Positions 1 to 7,199 of a stretch of 23,322 nt of DNA are shown here, piece after piece (the stretch's first letter is position 1; every line of letters starts with the position of its first letter). The stretch covers positions 1 to 23,322 of the forward strand of contig CALDPN010000084.1 in NCBI GenBank assembly GCA_937911235.1, written 5' to 3'. The notes below the pieces were generated by a model. That model was given only the letters and a program-made list of their open reading frames with translations, was not told the origin of the DNA and made no database searches. The stretch is from an uncultured Bacteroidales bacterium (GTDB lineage: Bacteria > Bacteroidota > Bacteroidia > Bacteroidales > Paludibacteraceae). Position numbers and translations under genes: made by a program.

Positions 1-188
1 AAGAAGATCCTTTGATATATTATAGAGCGGTGGCAGAGTTTGCTCACAAGTGTTCTGCGGCGGTGTATTTTGAGATAAATTCGCTGCTTTCTTCTCAAAC
101 GTATGAGATGCTACTGAAAATAGGATTTACACAAATAAAAATAAAAGAAGATATATCCAAAAAACCTAGAATGATTTGGGCAAAATAA
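1..188 (+). CDS. prmC: Peptide chain release factor N5-glutamine methyltransferase, C-terminal fragment
   Basis: An open frame runs in from the left edge (first full codon at 3) to a TAA at 186-188, giving the last 61 residues. It begins EDPLIYYRAVAEFAHK and ends with FTQIKIKEDISKKPRMIWAK. This matches the end of PrmC/HemK: the 'DPL-YRAIAE' segment, the 'YFEIN' strand and a closing 'KDxxxKxRMIxAK' strand of the SAM-dependent methyltransferase fold. PrmC methylates the glutamine of the GGQ motif in release factors RF1 and RF2, in the cytoplasm. The catalytic NPPY motif and the SAM-binding region lie outside the window, so the call rests on the C-terminus only. No terminator is visible straight after the stop codon; a promoter-like element follows at 201-208. 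Confidence 0.8.
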   Translation, partial: EDPLIYYRAVAEFAHKCSAAVYFEINSLLSSQTYEMLLKIGFTQIKIKEDISKKPRMIWAK

Positions 189-200
189 GAAAATATTATA

Positions 201-208
201 TATCTTTG
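201..208 (+). promoter_or_regulatory. Bacteroidota -7 promoter element, probable ribF promoter
   Basis: TATCTTTG fits the Bacteroidota -7 consensus TAnnTTTG exactly. A TTTG that could act as the -33 element lies at 175-178, 22 bases upstream, slightly longer than the usual 19-21. It is the only good plus-strand -7 element found between prmC and ribF. A transcript starting near 213 would carry a leader of about 220 bases that is antisense to the tRNA gene at 312-385. Confidence 0.45.
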
Positions 209-274
209 CGCAAACCAAAAAATCAAGTAAAAACCAATGCTTCTATTTATGATTCTCGGCTCAACAAGACGCAT

Positions 275-308
275 AAAAAAAGAAGCTGACCGAAAAGTCA
301 ACTTCTTT
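275..308 (-). terminator. Rho-independent terminator of the CAU tRNA gene
   Basis: On the minus strand a 12-base arm (308 down to 297) pairs with 290 down to 279 around a 6-base loop, with one mismatch, and is followed by a T run at 281-275. It starts a few bases past the 3' end of the tRNA. On the plus strand the same hairpin lacks a clean T run, so it should act mainly on the tRNA transcript. Confidence 0.8.
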
Positions 309-311
309 AGG

Positions 312-385
312 TGGGCCCACCTGGACTTGAACCAGGGACCTGCGGGTTATGAGTCCGATGCTCTAACCGACTGAGCTATAGGCCC
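312..385 (-). tRNA. tRNA with CAU anticodon, probably tRNA-Ile2 (lysidine type)
   Basis: The minus strand folds into a full cloverleaf of 74 bases. It has a 7-bp acceptor stem starting GGGCCTA, a 4-bp D stem, the loop CTCATAA with anticodon CAT, a 5-bp T stem CCTGG/CCAGG with TTCAAGT loop, and discriminator A. The CCA tail is not encoded: CCT follows. A CAU anticodon could mean elongator Met, initiator Met or Ile2. The acceptor stem has the consecutive C4-G69 and C5-G68 pairs known as TilS determinants of E. coli tRNA-Ile2, and the T arm resembles that tRNA, so Ile2 is preferred; initiator Met is unlikely because the initiator anticodon-stem GC pairs are absent. The anticodon stem has only three Watson-Crick pairs, with U27-C43 and A31-C39 mismatched. 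Presence of the tRNA is near certain; identity is less so. Confidence 0.9.
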
Positions 386-402
386 GATAGTTAAATCGGT
401 TG

Positions 403-433
403 CAAAGGTAAGAATATTTTTTTAATAAACAAA
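403..433 (-). promoter_or_regulatory. Promoter of the CAU tRNA gene
   Basis: On the minus strand TACCTTTG (410 down to 403) matches the -7 consensus TAnnTTTG, and TTTG (433 down to 430) matches the -33 element, 19 bases apart. This is the best two-part promoter in the window. It would start transcription about 10 bases before the tRNA 5' end. The -33 element covers the A of the ribF start codon. A short inverted repeat CCGAT/ATCGG (384-399) lies in the tRNA leader. Confidence 0.75.
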
Positions 434-1377
434 TGAAGATAATAGAAAAATTACAAGAAATTAACTTTAATGGTACAGCGGTAACCATAGGTTTTTTTGA
501 TGGTGTTCACAAAGGTCATGCTGCTTTATTGACACGTTTAGCAAAGCAAGCGCGTGAAAGAGGCCTTGAGTCTGTGGTAGTTACATTCTCATCTCACCCA
601 AGAGAAGCACTTCAAGCAAATTACATTCCAAAGTTAATCACACTTAATAATGAGAGATATGAATTACTAGAAAACTCTGGTGTAGATTATGTAGTGGTTC
701 TTCCTTTCGATAAAGAAATTTCTGGCAAGTCGTTTAAACAATTTATGGATGACTATTTAATAGAAAAATTGAACGTAAAATATCTATTAATTGGTCACGA
801 CCACCATTTTGGTTGCGATAGAGCAAATGGTTTTGAGCAATACAAGCAATACGGTGAAGAAAAGGGTATTGTAGTAGAAAGAGAAGATGTATTTAAAGTA
901 AAAGACGTGGTGGTGAGTTCTTCGCACGTAAGACGTGAAATTCAAGCTGGCAACATTTCTGCTGCAAAAGATGCTCTTGGCTACGACTACTTCATAGAAG
1001 GTACTGTGATACCAGGTTTCAAACTAGGCAAAAGTATAGGTTTCCCAACTGCAAATGTGGCAGTAAATGATGTGAGAAAACTTCTGCCTGCTGCAGGTGT
1101 TTATGCTGTAACAGTAAACGTAGAAGGCTACAACAAACCTCTAAAATCTATGCTTTATATAGGTGCTCGTCCTACTTTTGTAAATATGTCTGAAACAAAA
1201 AGTATAGAGGTGCATATCTTCGATTTCAACGATGATATTTACAAAAAGAAAATTAGAGTAAACTTCAAACAATTCATTAGAGAGGAACAAAAATTTGATA
1301 CTCCAGCAAAATTAGCTTCTCAGCTAAACAAGGATAAACAAGTTATTTTAGATTGGTTCTCTAAGAAAAGACAGTAG
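433..1377 (+). CDS. ribF: Bifunctional riboflavin kinase / FAD synthetase
   Basis: RibF phosphorylates riboflavin to FMN with ATP and then adenylylates FMN to FAD, in the cytoplasm. The 314-residue protein has the usual bacterial length and domain order. The N-terminal FAD synthetase domain (about 1-180) is a nucleotidyltransferase fold with GFFDGVHKGH at 20-29, GHDHHFG at 121-127 and SSSHVRREI at 162-170. The C-terminal flavokinase domain (about 185-312) has GKSIGFPTANV at 199-209 and the conserved P-T of RPTF at 246-249. The ATG at 433 puts the first motif at the family's normal distance; no Shine-Dalgarno sequence is present and the start is preceded by an A-rich stretch, as is common in Bacteroidota. 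It is divergent from the tRNA gene and convergent with the outer-membrane protein gene, whose stop codon lies 11 bases away. Confidence 0.96.
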   Translation: MKIIEKLQEINFNGTAVTIGFFDGVHKGHAALLTRLAKQARERGLESVVVTFSSHPREALQANYIPKLITLNNERYELLENSGVDYVVVLPFDKEISGKSFKQFMDDYLIEKLNVKYLLIGHDHHFGCDRANGFEQYKQYGEEKGIVVEREDVFKVKDVVVSSSHVRREIQAGNISAAKDALGYDYFIEGTVIPGFKLGKSIGFPTANVAVNDVRKLLPAAGVYAVTVNVEGYNKPLKSMLYIGARPTFVNMSETKSIEVHIFDFNDDIYKKKIRVNFKQFIREEQKFDTPAKLASQLNKDKQVILDWFSKKRQ

Positions 1378-1388
1378 AGAAAAGAAAA

Positions 1389-2483
1389 TTACTTACCTAA
1401 AAGGCTCTTCAGTTTTGGAGAGTCTTTTTTATTGAACACTTCGCTTAGGCAAAACTGAGCAATAAGTTGTTGTTGGCAGTTTACTTGCCCTGTTTCGTTT
1501 ACGTGTAGGTTAAATGAGAAATAACAGTTTACAAATCTGTTATTGTATAGATAGATGAAAAAGTCTGTTCTGCTATATAACTTACTTTTATACCAAGGGT
1601 CACCCATATTTAGGATGGCCTTTTGTTTTTCGTATAAAGGATAAAGGCTGTTGCCGTAATACACAGATTGCTTAAAGCCTAGGAATCTCCATCTAAGGAA
1701 TAGTTCTGCATTAAATGCATGAGTGAAATAAGCGGTTTCTGTGGCTCTTTCTCTTTGAAAACCACCAATATATCCAAGTCTTAAGTTTAGTGAGTCTAGT
1801 GGTGTGATGTCGCCAAAGTTAAATCCTACGTATGGATTCACCATAATGTCATCATATACGCAGTCTGTTTGCATATTGTTTGCAAGGTGATTTAGCATGG
1901 CATATCCACCCACTTGTAGCCATTTGTATCTGTATTGACCAGTGGCAATCACTCTAAAGGCCTCTCTTGTTTCTTTGCTATACATACCACGCCAGTCTGC
2001 CATAAGAGAAGCAAAGCCCATTTCGCTTTCGTATTGGAATAGTGCACCTTGCAAGTTGGCGTTGTAATAGCTTATGGTATCGGAAAGTAGATATTCAGGA
2101 AGAGTTTCTTTAAGGTATCTGTATGGCACAAAACCTAGGTTAATGTCAAATCCTTTGGTCTCGATGCGGTAATAAATGGTCGGTTTCACCGTAATTTCTC
2201 CCCAACTCGCACCAAATGGTTGGTTATATGCCACACCAGCCATAAGTTTGTGTGTAGATTCGGTGGAATCGGCAATTTGTACACCAATTTCTGGAGCTAG
2301 TCTCACGCCAAATATAGTTTGACTTCTTTGTCCAGGTGTGCGGTCGTATTCTCTGTTGTCGAAGTAGAGTAGGAAGTCGGTGTCGTAAGCGAAACTTACC
2401 TTTGTTTGCGCCACGGCACAAACAAAAACTGCTTCTGTAATAAGCATACTTATGATGATAATATTACGAAGCAGTTTATTCAT
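1389..2483 (-). CDS. Predicted outer-membrane beta-barrel protein, function unknown
   Basis: The 364-residue product starts with a Sec signal peptide (positively charged MNKLLRN, hydrophobic stretch to about 25, likely cut after AVAQ or nearby). The rest is rich in aromatic residues and alternating polar/hydrophobic strands typical of an outer-membrane barrel, for example TIYYRIETKGFDINLGFVPY and NPYVGFNFGDI. Segments such as LFQYESEMGFASLMADWRGM, the 'NPYVG' strand and RTDFFIYLYNNRFVN resemble an unnamed Bacteroidales family of barrel proteins (from memory, not searched). No TonB box or plug domain is seen, so this is not a SusC-type receptor; a porin-like role is possible but not shown. It starts one base after the glnN stop codon, so the two are almost certainly cotranscribed and translationally coupled. 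Its 3' end carries the ribF terminator. It contains three D-S/T-hydrophobic triplets (DST, DTI, DSL) matching the Bacteroides O-glycosylation sequon. Confidence 0.8.
   Translation of the reverse strand: MNKLLRNIIIISMLITEAVFVCAVAQTKVSFAYDTDFLLYFDNREYDRTPGQRSQTIFGVRLAPEIGVQIADSTESTHKLMAGVAYNQPFGASWGEITVKPTIYYRIETKGFDINLGFVPYRYLKETLPEYLLSDTISYYNANLQGALFQYESEMGFASLMADWRGMYSKETREAFRVIATGQYRYKWLQVGGYAMLNHLANNMQTDCVYDDIMVNPYVGFNFGDITPLDSLNLRLGYIGGFQRERATETAYFTHAFNAELFLRWRFLGFKQSVYYGNSLYPLYEKQKAILNMGDPWYKSKLYSRTDFFIYLYNNRFVNCYFSFNLHVNETGQVNCQQQLIAQFCLSEVFNKKDSPKLKSLLGK
1401..1430 (+). terminator. Rho-independent terminator of ribF, inside the convergent gene
   Basis: AAGGCTCT (1401-1408) pairs with AGAGTCTT (1419-1426), 8 pairs including one G-U, with a 10-base loop and a T run at 1425-1430. 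It lies about 24 bases after the ribF stop and within the last codons of the minus-strand gene that ends at 1389. On the minus strand the hairpin is followed by only four T, so it should work mostly in the ribF direction. Confidence 0.7.
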
Positions 2484-2484
2484 T

Positions 2485-4680
2485 TTATCTTATGAAAAGC
2501 ATTTCACGATATTTTGGAAGAGGCCATAGTTCGTCGTCAACAATAAGTTCTAGTTCGTCTGCGTTAGCACGAATAGGACTAAAGTATGGAAGAACTGTTT
2601 CGCTATAGGCTATGGCTTTTTCTCTTTCGCATTCTATCTTATTTGCAAGCTTTCTAGCTTCTACCATAGCATCTACATTAGATTTTATAATAGAAATATG
2701 TTTAGAAAGTTTTTCTATAAGCTCCATATTGTGTGCGCAAAGCTCTTCGGCTTTTTCTGCGCTATAGATTTGTTTGGTCTTATAGACGTTGTCTAATAGC
2801 AGAGATTGGTATTGTGTTGCCACAGGGATAATGTGATTTAAGCATAAATCGCCAAGCACGCGAGCCTCAATTTGAAGTTTCTTGGTATATGTTTCCCATT
2901 TAACTTCGTTTCTTGCTTCAAGTTCTTTTTCAGAGAATACCCCTGTTCTGCTAAACATACCGATGCTTTCTTCTTTTGTGTATGCATCATAGATTTTTGG
3001 CACGCTAGTTTCGCAGTCTAAGCCACGTTCTGCAGCTTCTTTTCTCCACTGGTCGCTATAACCGTTACCGTCGAAACGAATAGATTTAGATTCTTTGATA
3101 TATGCTTTAAGAACTTCGAATATAGCTTTATTGGTTGGTTTGCCACTAGCAATTTTTTCATCTACTAGTGTTTTGAATTCGTTAAGTTGGTCTGCCATTA
3201 TAGTATTTAGAACTATAAGAGCCGATGCGCAGTTTGCAGATGAACCCACAGCACGGAACTCAAATCTGTTGCCTGTAAAGGCAAATGGTGAGGTACGGTT
3301 ACGGTCTGTGTTGTCTAGTAAAACTTCAGGAATGTGAGCCACTCCAAGTTTCATTTGTTTTTTGCCATCCATAACAATAGCTTCCTCACTGCTACTTTCT
3401 TCTAGTTTGTTAAGCACTTCTGTAAGGTGAGAACCTAGGAAAGCAGAAATAATAGTTGGAGGAGCCTCGCCTGCACCCAAGCGGTGAGCGTTTTGAGCTG
3501 TCATAATAGATGCCTTAAGTAGGGCATTGTTTTTATACACAGCCATAAGTGCGTTTACAAGGAAGGTAATGAATTGCAGATTTTCTTCTGCTGTTTTACC
3601 TGGTGTAAACAATCCCACGCCAGTGTTTGTGCCTAGTGACCAGTTGTTGTGCTTGCCAGAACCATTGATGCCTGCAAATGGTTTTTCGTGAAGAAGAACT
3701 CTAAAGCCATGTTTACGTGCTATGCGGTTCATAATAGACATAACAAGTAGGTTTTGGTCGTTAGCCAAGTTCATTTCACCGAAAATAGGAGCAAGCTCAA
3801 ATTGGTTTGGAGCCACCTCGTTGTGACGAGTTTTACATGGAATGCCGTATTTATATGCCTCAAATTCAAGCTCTTTCATAAATGCTTGTACGCGGGCAGG
3901 AATAGCACCAAAATAGTGGTCTTCAAGTTGTTGGTTTTTTGCAGATTCGTGACCAATAAGTGTACGACCAGTTAATAGAAGGTCTGGACGTGCAGCATAA
4001 AGTCCTTCATCTACAAGGAAATATTCTTGTTCCCAACCTAAGTATGAGAAAACTTTCTTAACAGAAGGGTCGAAGTAGTGACAAACAGCAGTAGCTGCCT
4101 TATCTACAGCATTAATAGCTTTAAGAAGTGGAGTTTTATAGTCTAACGCCTCGCCTGTATAAGCCACGAATACGGTAGGAATGCAAAGGGTGTCATCTAC
4201 TATGAAAGCAGGTGAAGAAGGGTCCCAAGCGGTATAACCACGAGCTTCAAATGTGTTTCTAATGCCACCATTAGGGAAGCTAGAGGCGTCTGGTTCTTGT
4301 TGTGCAAGAAGCTTACCAGAAAATTTTTCTATTACCTCACCACCTGGCACAGTAGCATATTCAATAAATGAATCGTGCTTTTCTGCGGTTCCTTCTGTTA
4401 GAGGCTGGAACCAGTGAGTATAGTGAGTGGCACCATGTGTCATGGCCCATTGTTTCATACCTTCTGCTACCTCGTCTGCTATTTTACGATCCAAAGTTTC
4501 ACCTTGGTCTATAGCCTTAACAAGTGCTTGCATACATTCGCTAGATAGGAATTTGGCCATTTCTTTTCTGCCAAAGACATATCTGCCATAATACTCAGAA
4601 ATATTTTCTGTAGGAGGATTAACTTGCAATGCTTTTTTATTAAAAGCTTCGCTAACAACCCTAAATCTTAATCCGCTCAT
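2485..4680 (-). CDS. glnN: Glutamine synthetase type III
   Basis: It joins ammonia to glutamate with ATP to make glutamine, the entry point of nitrogen assimilation, in the cytoplasm. The 731-residue length is that of the GSIII family, first described in Bacteroides, rather than the roughly 470 residues of GSI. The N-terminal GSIII-specific region (about 1-150) includes ATHYTHWFQPLT (84-95). Catalytic-domain motifs follow: EQEYFLVD (217-224), HNEVAPNQFELAPIF (286-300) with the metal and glutamate ligands, GINGSGKHNNWSLGTN (337-352) for ATP and ammonium binding, and NRTSPFAFTGNRFEFRAVGS (461-480). A GSIII-type C-terminal helical region extends to 731. The ATG at 4678-4680 follows a -7 element at 4700-4707, giving a leader of only about 15 bases. 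An outer-membrane barrel gene follows after a single base. It is divergent from topA. Confidence 0.96.
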   Translation of the reverse strand: MSGLRFRVVSEAFNKKALQVNPPTENISEYYGRYVFGRKEMAKFLSSECMQALVKAIDQGETLDRKIADEVAEGMKQWAMTHGATHYTHWFQPLTEGTAEKHDSFIEYATVPGGEVIEKFSGKLLAQQEPDASSFPNGGIRNTFEARGYTAWDPSSPAFIVDDTLCIPTVFVAYTGEALDYKTPLLKAINAVDKAATAVCHYFDPSVKKVFSYLGWEQEYFLVDEGLYAARPDLLLTGRTLIGHESAKNQQLEDHYFGAIPARVQAFMKELEFEAYKYGIPCKTRHNEVAPNQFELAPIFGEMNLANDQNLLVMSIMNRIARKHGFRVLLHEKPFAGINGSGKHNNWSLGTNTGVGLFTPGKTAEENLQFITFLVNALMAVYKNNALLKASIMTAQNAHRLGAGEAPPTIISAFLGSHLTEVLNKLEESSSEEAIVMDGKKQMKLGVAHIPEVLLDNTDRNRTSPFAFTGNRFEFRAVGSSANCASALIVLNTIMADQLNEFKTLVDEKIASGKPTNKAIFEVLKAYIKESKSIRFDGNGYSDQWRKEAAERGLDCETSVPKIYDAYTKEESIGMFSRTGVFSEKELEARNEVKWETYTKKLQIEARVLGDLCLNHIIPVATQYQSLLLDNVYKTKQIYSAEKAEELCAHNMELIEKLSKHISIIKSNVDAMVEARKLANKIECEREKAIAYSETVLPYFSPIRANADELELIVDDELWPLPKYREMLFIR

Positions 4681-4699
4681 AAATGAATGTTTTAAAACG

Positions 4700-4707
4700 C
4701 AAATTTA
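4700..4707 (-). promoter_or_regulatory. Bacteroidota -7 promoter element for glnN
   Basis: On the minus strand TAAATTTG (4707 down to 4700) matches TAnnTTTG. No convincing TTTG lies at -33, where the sequence is an A-tract. Transcription would start about 15 bases before the glnN ATG. Confidence 0.55.
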
Positions 4708-4792
4708 AGAATTTTTTTTAAGGTTGTGGGTTGGAAATACGCATTTTTACACATATTATATGTAAAATTTTTAGTTGTTGTCAAAAATTTAT

Positions 4793-4800
4793 TACTTTTG
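4793..4800 (+). promoter_or_regulatory. Bacteroidota -7 promoter element for topA
   Basis: TACTTTTG matches TAnnTTTG. The -33 position is T-rich (around 4768-4774) without an exact TTTG. The predicted start point near 4805 leaves a leader of about 37 bases before the ATG at 4842. The element lies inside the frame that would be added by a start at 4731, which argues against that longer form. Confidence 0.6.
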
Positions 4801-4841
4801 CAGCGAATTTTGATTGTCTAACCATCGATGACTTCATAAAT

Positions 4842-7154
4842 ATGAGTAAAAATCTAGTTATAGTCGAATCTCCAGCAAAAGCAAAAACAATAGAGAAATT
4901 CTTAGGTAAGGATTATACTGTGATGTCTAGTTTCGGTCATATACGTGACCTTAAAACCAAAGATATTAGTATAGACTTCACTAAGAACTATTCTCCTATA
5001 TACGAAGTTCCTTCAGATAAAAAGAAACTAGTAACAGAGCTTAAGAAGAAAGTAAAAGAATCAGAAATGGTTTGGCTAGCTTCCGATGAAGACCGCGAGG
5101 GAGAAGCTATTGCATGGCATTTGGCAGAGGTTTTGGGCTTAGATACAAATAAAACAAAACGTATAGTATTTCACGAAATTACCGAGAATGCTATATTAAA
5201 TGCTATTAAAAATCCTAGAAACATTGATATAGACCTAGTTAATGCTCAACAAGCACGTAGAGTATTAGACCGTATAGTAGGTTTTGAACTTTCTCCAATT
5301 CTTTGGAAAAAAATTAAACCATCACTATCTGCAGGACGTGTTCAGTCTGTGGCTGTGAGATTAATTGTGGATAGAGAACGTGAAATTCAAGGTTTCAAGG
5401 CAGAGTCAAACTACAAGATAGTTGCATTATTTACAGATGCAAACGGAGTGGAGCTTAAAGCAGAACTATCTAAACGTTTTGCAACCAAAAAAGAAGCACA
5501 AAGTTTCTTGGAAAAATGTAAAGATGCTTCTTTCACTATCTCAGATGTGGTAACAAAACCAGCAAAACGCACTCCTGCGCCTCCATTTACTACTTCTACA
5601 TTGCAACAAGAGGCAGCACGCAAACTTGGTTATTCAGTGTCTCAAACCATGATGATAGCTCAAAAGCTATACGAAAGTGGTAAAATCACTTACATGCGTA
5701 CAGACTCTGTAAACCTTTCAAATCTTGCTCTTAATGCTGCAAAATTTGCTATTGTATCATTTGCAGGTGAGAAATATAGCAAAGTAAGACAATATGCAAC
5801 CAAAGCTAAAGGTGCTCAAGAGGCACACGAAGCTATTCGTCCTACAAACCTTGCTGACGCCACAATAGAAGGTACAAAACAAGAAAAATATCTATATGAA
5901 CTAATCTGGAAACGCACCATTGCCTCTCAAATGGCAGATGCAGAACTAGAAAAAACCACCATTACCATAGAACTAGACAACTCAAAAGAAACTTTTGTGG
6001 CGATGGGTGAAGTGCTAGTGTTTGATGGTTTCCTTAAAGTTTATATGGAATCAAAAGACGACGAAGATGAAGAATCTTCACTAAATATTCTTCCTGCATT
6101 CAAAAGCGGTGAAAAACTAGAATACAAAAAGATAGATTGTACAGAACGTTTTACCCAACGTCCTGCTAGATACACCGAAGCTTCACTAGTGCGTAAAATG
6201 GAGGAGCTAGGCATTGGTCGTCCTTCTACATATGCTCCTACTATTAGTACAATTCAAAACCGTGAATACGTAGAAAAAACTGATAGAGAAGGTGCTAAGA
6301 GAAATTACAACTCACTTGTTTTAGAAAAAGGTATTATCACCGAACAAGTGAACGAAGAGGTTTACGGAGCAGAAAAATCTAAACTTTTCCCTACAGATAT
6401 AGGTGTTGTGGTAAATGACTATCTAGTGGAAAACTTCCAAAGTATTATCGACTACAACTTCACTGCTCAAGTGGAAAAAGACCTAGATAAAATTGCTGAA
6501 GGCGAAGAAAAATGGGAATCAACAATAGACAATTTCTATCAAGACTTCCACAAAACAATAGAAGAATCTTCTAGCAAAAAGACAGAAAGAAAGGCTGGCG
6601 AACGTCTTTTAGGTACAGACCCTAAAACAGGTAAGCCTATTTACGTGAAAATTGGTCGTTTTGGCGTAGTGGCTCAAATGGGCGATGCTACCGATAGCGG
6701 TAAACCAACATTTGCTTCACTAAAGGCAGACCAATCTCTAGAAACTATCACTTTAGAAGAAGCGTTAGAGTTATTTAAACTTCCTCGCGTGCTAGGCGAA
6801 CTAGAAGGTAAAGAAGTGAAAGTAGCTGTGGGTAGATTTGGTCCTTATATTGCTTATAATGGTGCATTCTGCTCTCTTCCTAAAACATACGATCCACTTT
6901 CTGTAACTCTAGCAGAAGCAGAAGAACTTCTTAATGCAAAAAAAGAAGCAGAAGCAAACAAAGTTGTGAAAACATTTGCCGAAGATGCTTCAATGCAGCT
7001 TTTAAACGGCAGATATGGTGTTTATCTATGCAAAGACAAAACAAACTACAAACTTCCAAAAGATTGCAATGTAGAGACATTAACTTACGAAGATTGTGTT
7101 AAGATAATAGAGGAAACACCTGCTAAACCAGCAAAAAGAGGTAGAAAAAAATAA
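4842..7154 (+). CDS. topA: DNA topoisomerase I (type IA)
   Basis: TopA relaxes negative supercoils by cutting one strand through a 5'-phosphotyrosine link. With the start at 4842 the protein has 770 residues and begins MSKNLVIVESPAKAK, the canonical Toprim opening with catalytic Glu9. DEDREGE at 82-88 is the Toprim acidic metal-binding motif, GKITYMRTD holds the active-site Tyr284, HEAIRPT is near 329, and GRPSTYAPT is at 459-467. After the core there are no Cys4 zinc fingers. Instead three GRFG/GRYG-type C-terminal repeats occur near 605, 664 and 723, followed by a basic tail KPAKRGRKK, an arrangement common in Bacteroidota. A frame open upstream to an ATG at 4731 would add 37 residues unlike the family and would span the promoter, so it is rejected. 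The gene ends convergent with the acyl-CoA synthetase gene. Confidence 0.97.
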   Translation: MSKNLVIVESPAKAKTIEKFLGKDYTVMSSFGHIRDLKTKDISIDFTKNYSPIYEVPSDKKKLVTELKKKVKESEMVWLASDEDREGEAIAWHLAEVLGLDTNKTKRIVFHEITENAILNAIKNPRNIDIDLVNAQQARRVLDRIVGFELSPILWKKIKPSLSAGRVQSVAVRLIVDREREIQGFKAESNYKIVALFTDANGVELKAELSKRFATKKEAQSFLEKCKDASFTISDVVTKPAKRTPAPPFTTSTLQQEAARKLGYSVSQTMMIAQKLYESGKITYMRTDSVNLSNLALNAAKFAIVSFAGEKYSKVRQYATKAKGAQEAHEAIRPTNLADATIEGTKQEKYLYELIWKRTIASQMADAELEKTTITIELDNSKETFVAMGEVLVFDGFLKVYMESKDDEDEESSLNILPAFKSGEKLEYKKIDCTERFTQRPARYTEASLVRKMEELGIGRPSTYAPTISTIQNREYVEKTDREGAKRNYNSLVLEKGIITEQVNEEVYGAEKSKLFPTDIGVVVNDYLVENFQSIIDYNFTAQVEKDLDKIAEGEEKWESTIDNFYQDFHKTIEESSSKKTERKAGERLLGTDPKTGKPIYVKIGRFGVVAQMGDATDSGKPTFASLKADQSLETITLEEALELFKLPRVLGELEGKEVKVAVGRFGPYIAYNGAFCSLPKTYDPLSVTLAEAEELLNAKKEAEANKVVKTFAEDASMQLLNGRYGVYLCKDKTNYKLPKDCNVETLTYEDCVKIIEETPAKPAKRGRKK

Positions 7155-7168
7155 TTATAAGATAAAAG

Positions 7169-7196
7169 TTAAGGGCGGCCAAATGGTCGCCCTTAA
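7169..7196. terminator. Two-way terminator between topA and the acyl-CoA synthetase gene
   Basis: TTAAGGGCGGCC (7169-7180) pairs with GGTCGCCCTTAA (7185-7196), 12 pairs with one G-U, around an AAAT tetraloop. It fills the 45-base gap between two convergent stop codons. The trailing T tracts are short on both sides (TTAATTATT on the plus strand, CTTTTATC on the minus strand), so it probably serves both genes. Confidence 0.8.
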
Positions 7197-7199
7197 TTA

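Noticed and set aside
95..301. Minus-strand open frame of 68 codons with a hydrophobic stretch
   Set aside because: It overlaps the prmC end and the tRNA terminator, which are better supported; the hydrophobicity follows from AT-rich DNA.
4731..4841. Extension of topA by 37 residues to an upstream ATG
   Set aside because: The added residues do not fit the family, the ATG at 4842 gives the canonical MSKNLVIVESPAKAK opening, and a -7 promoter element lies inside the extension.
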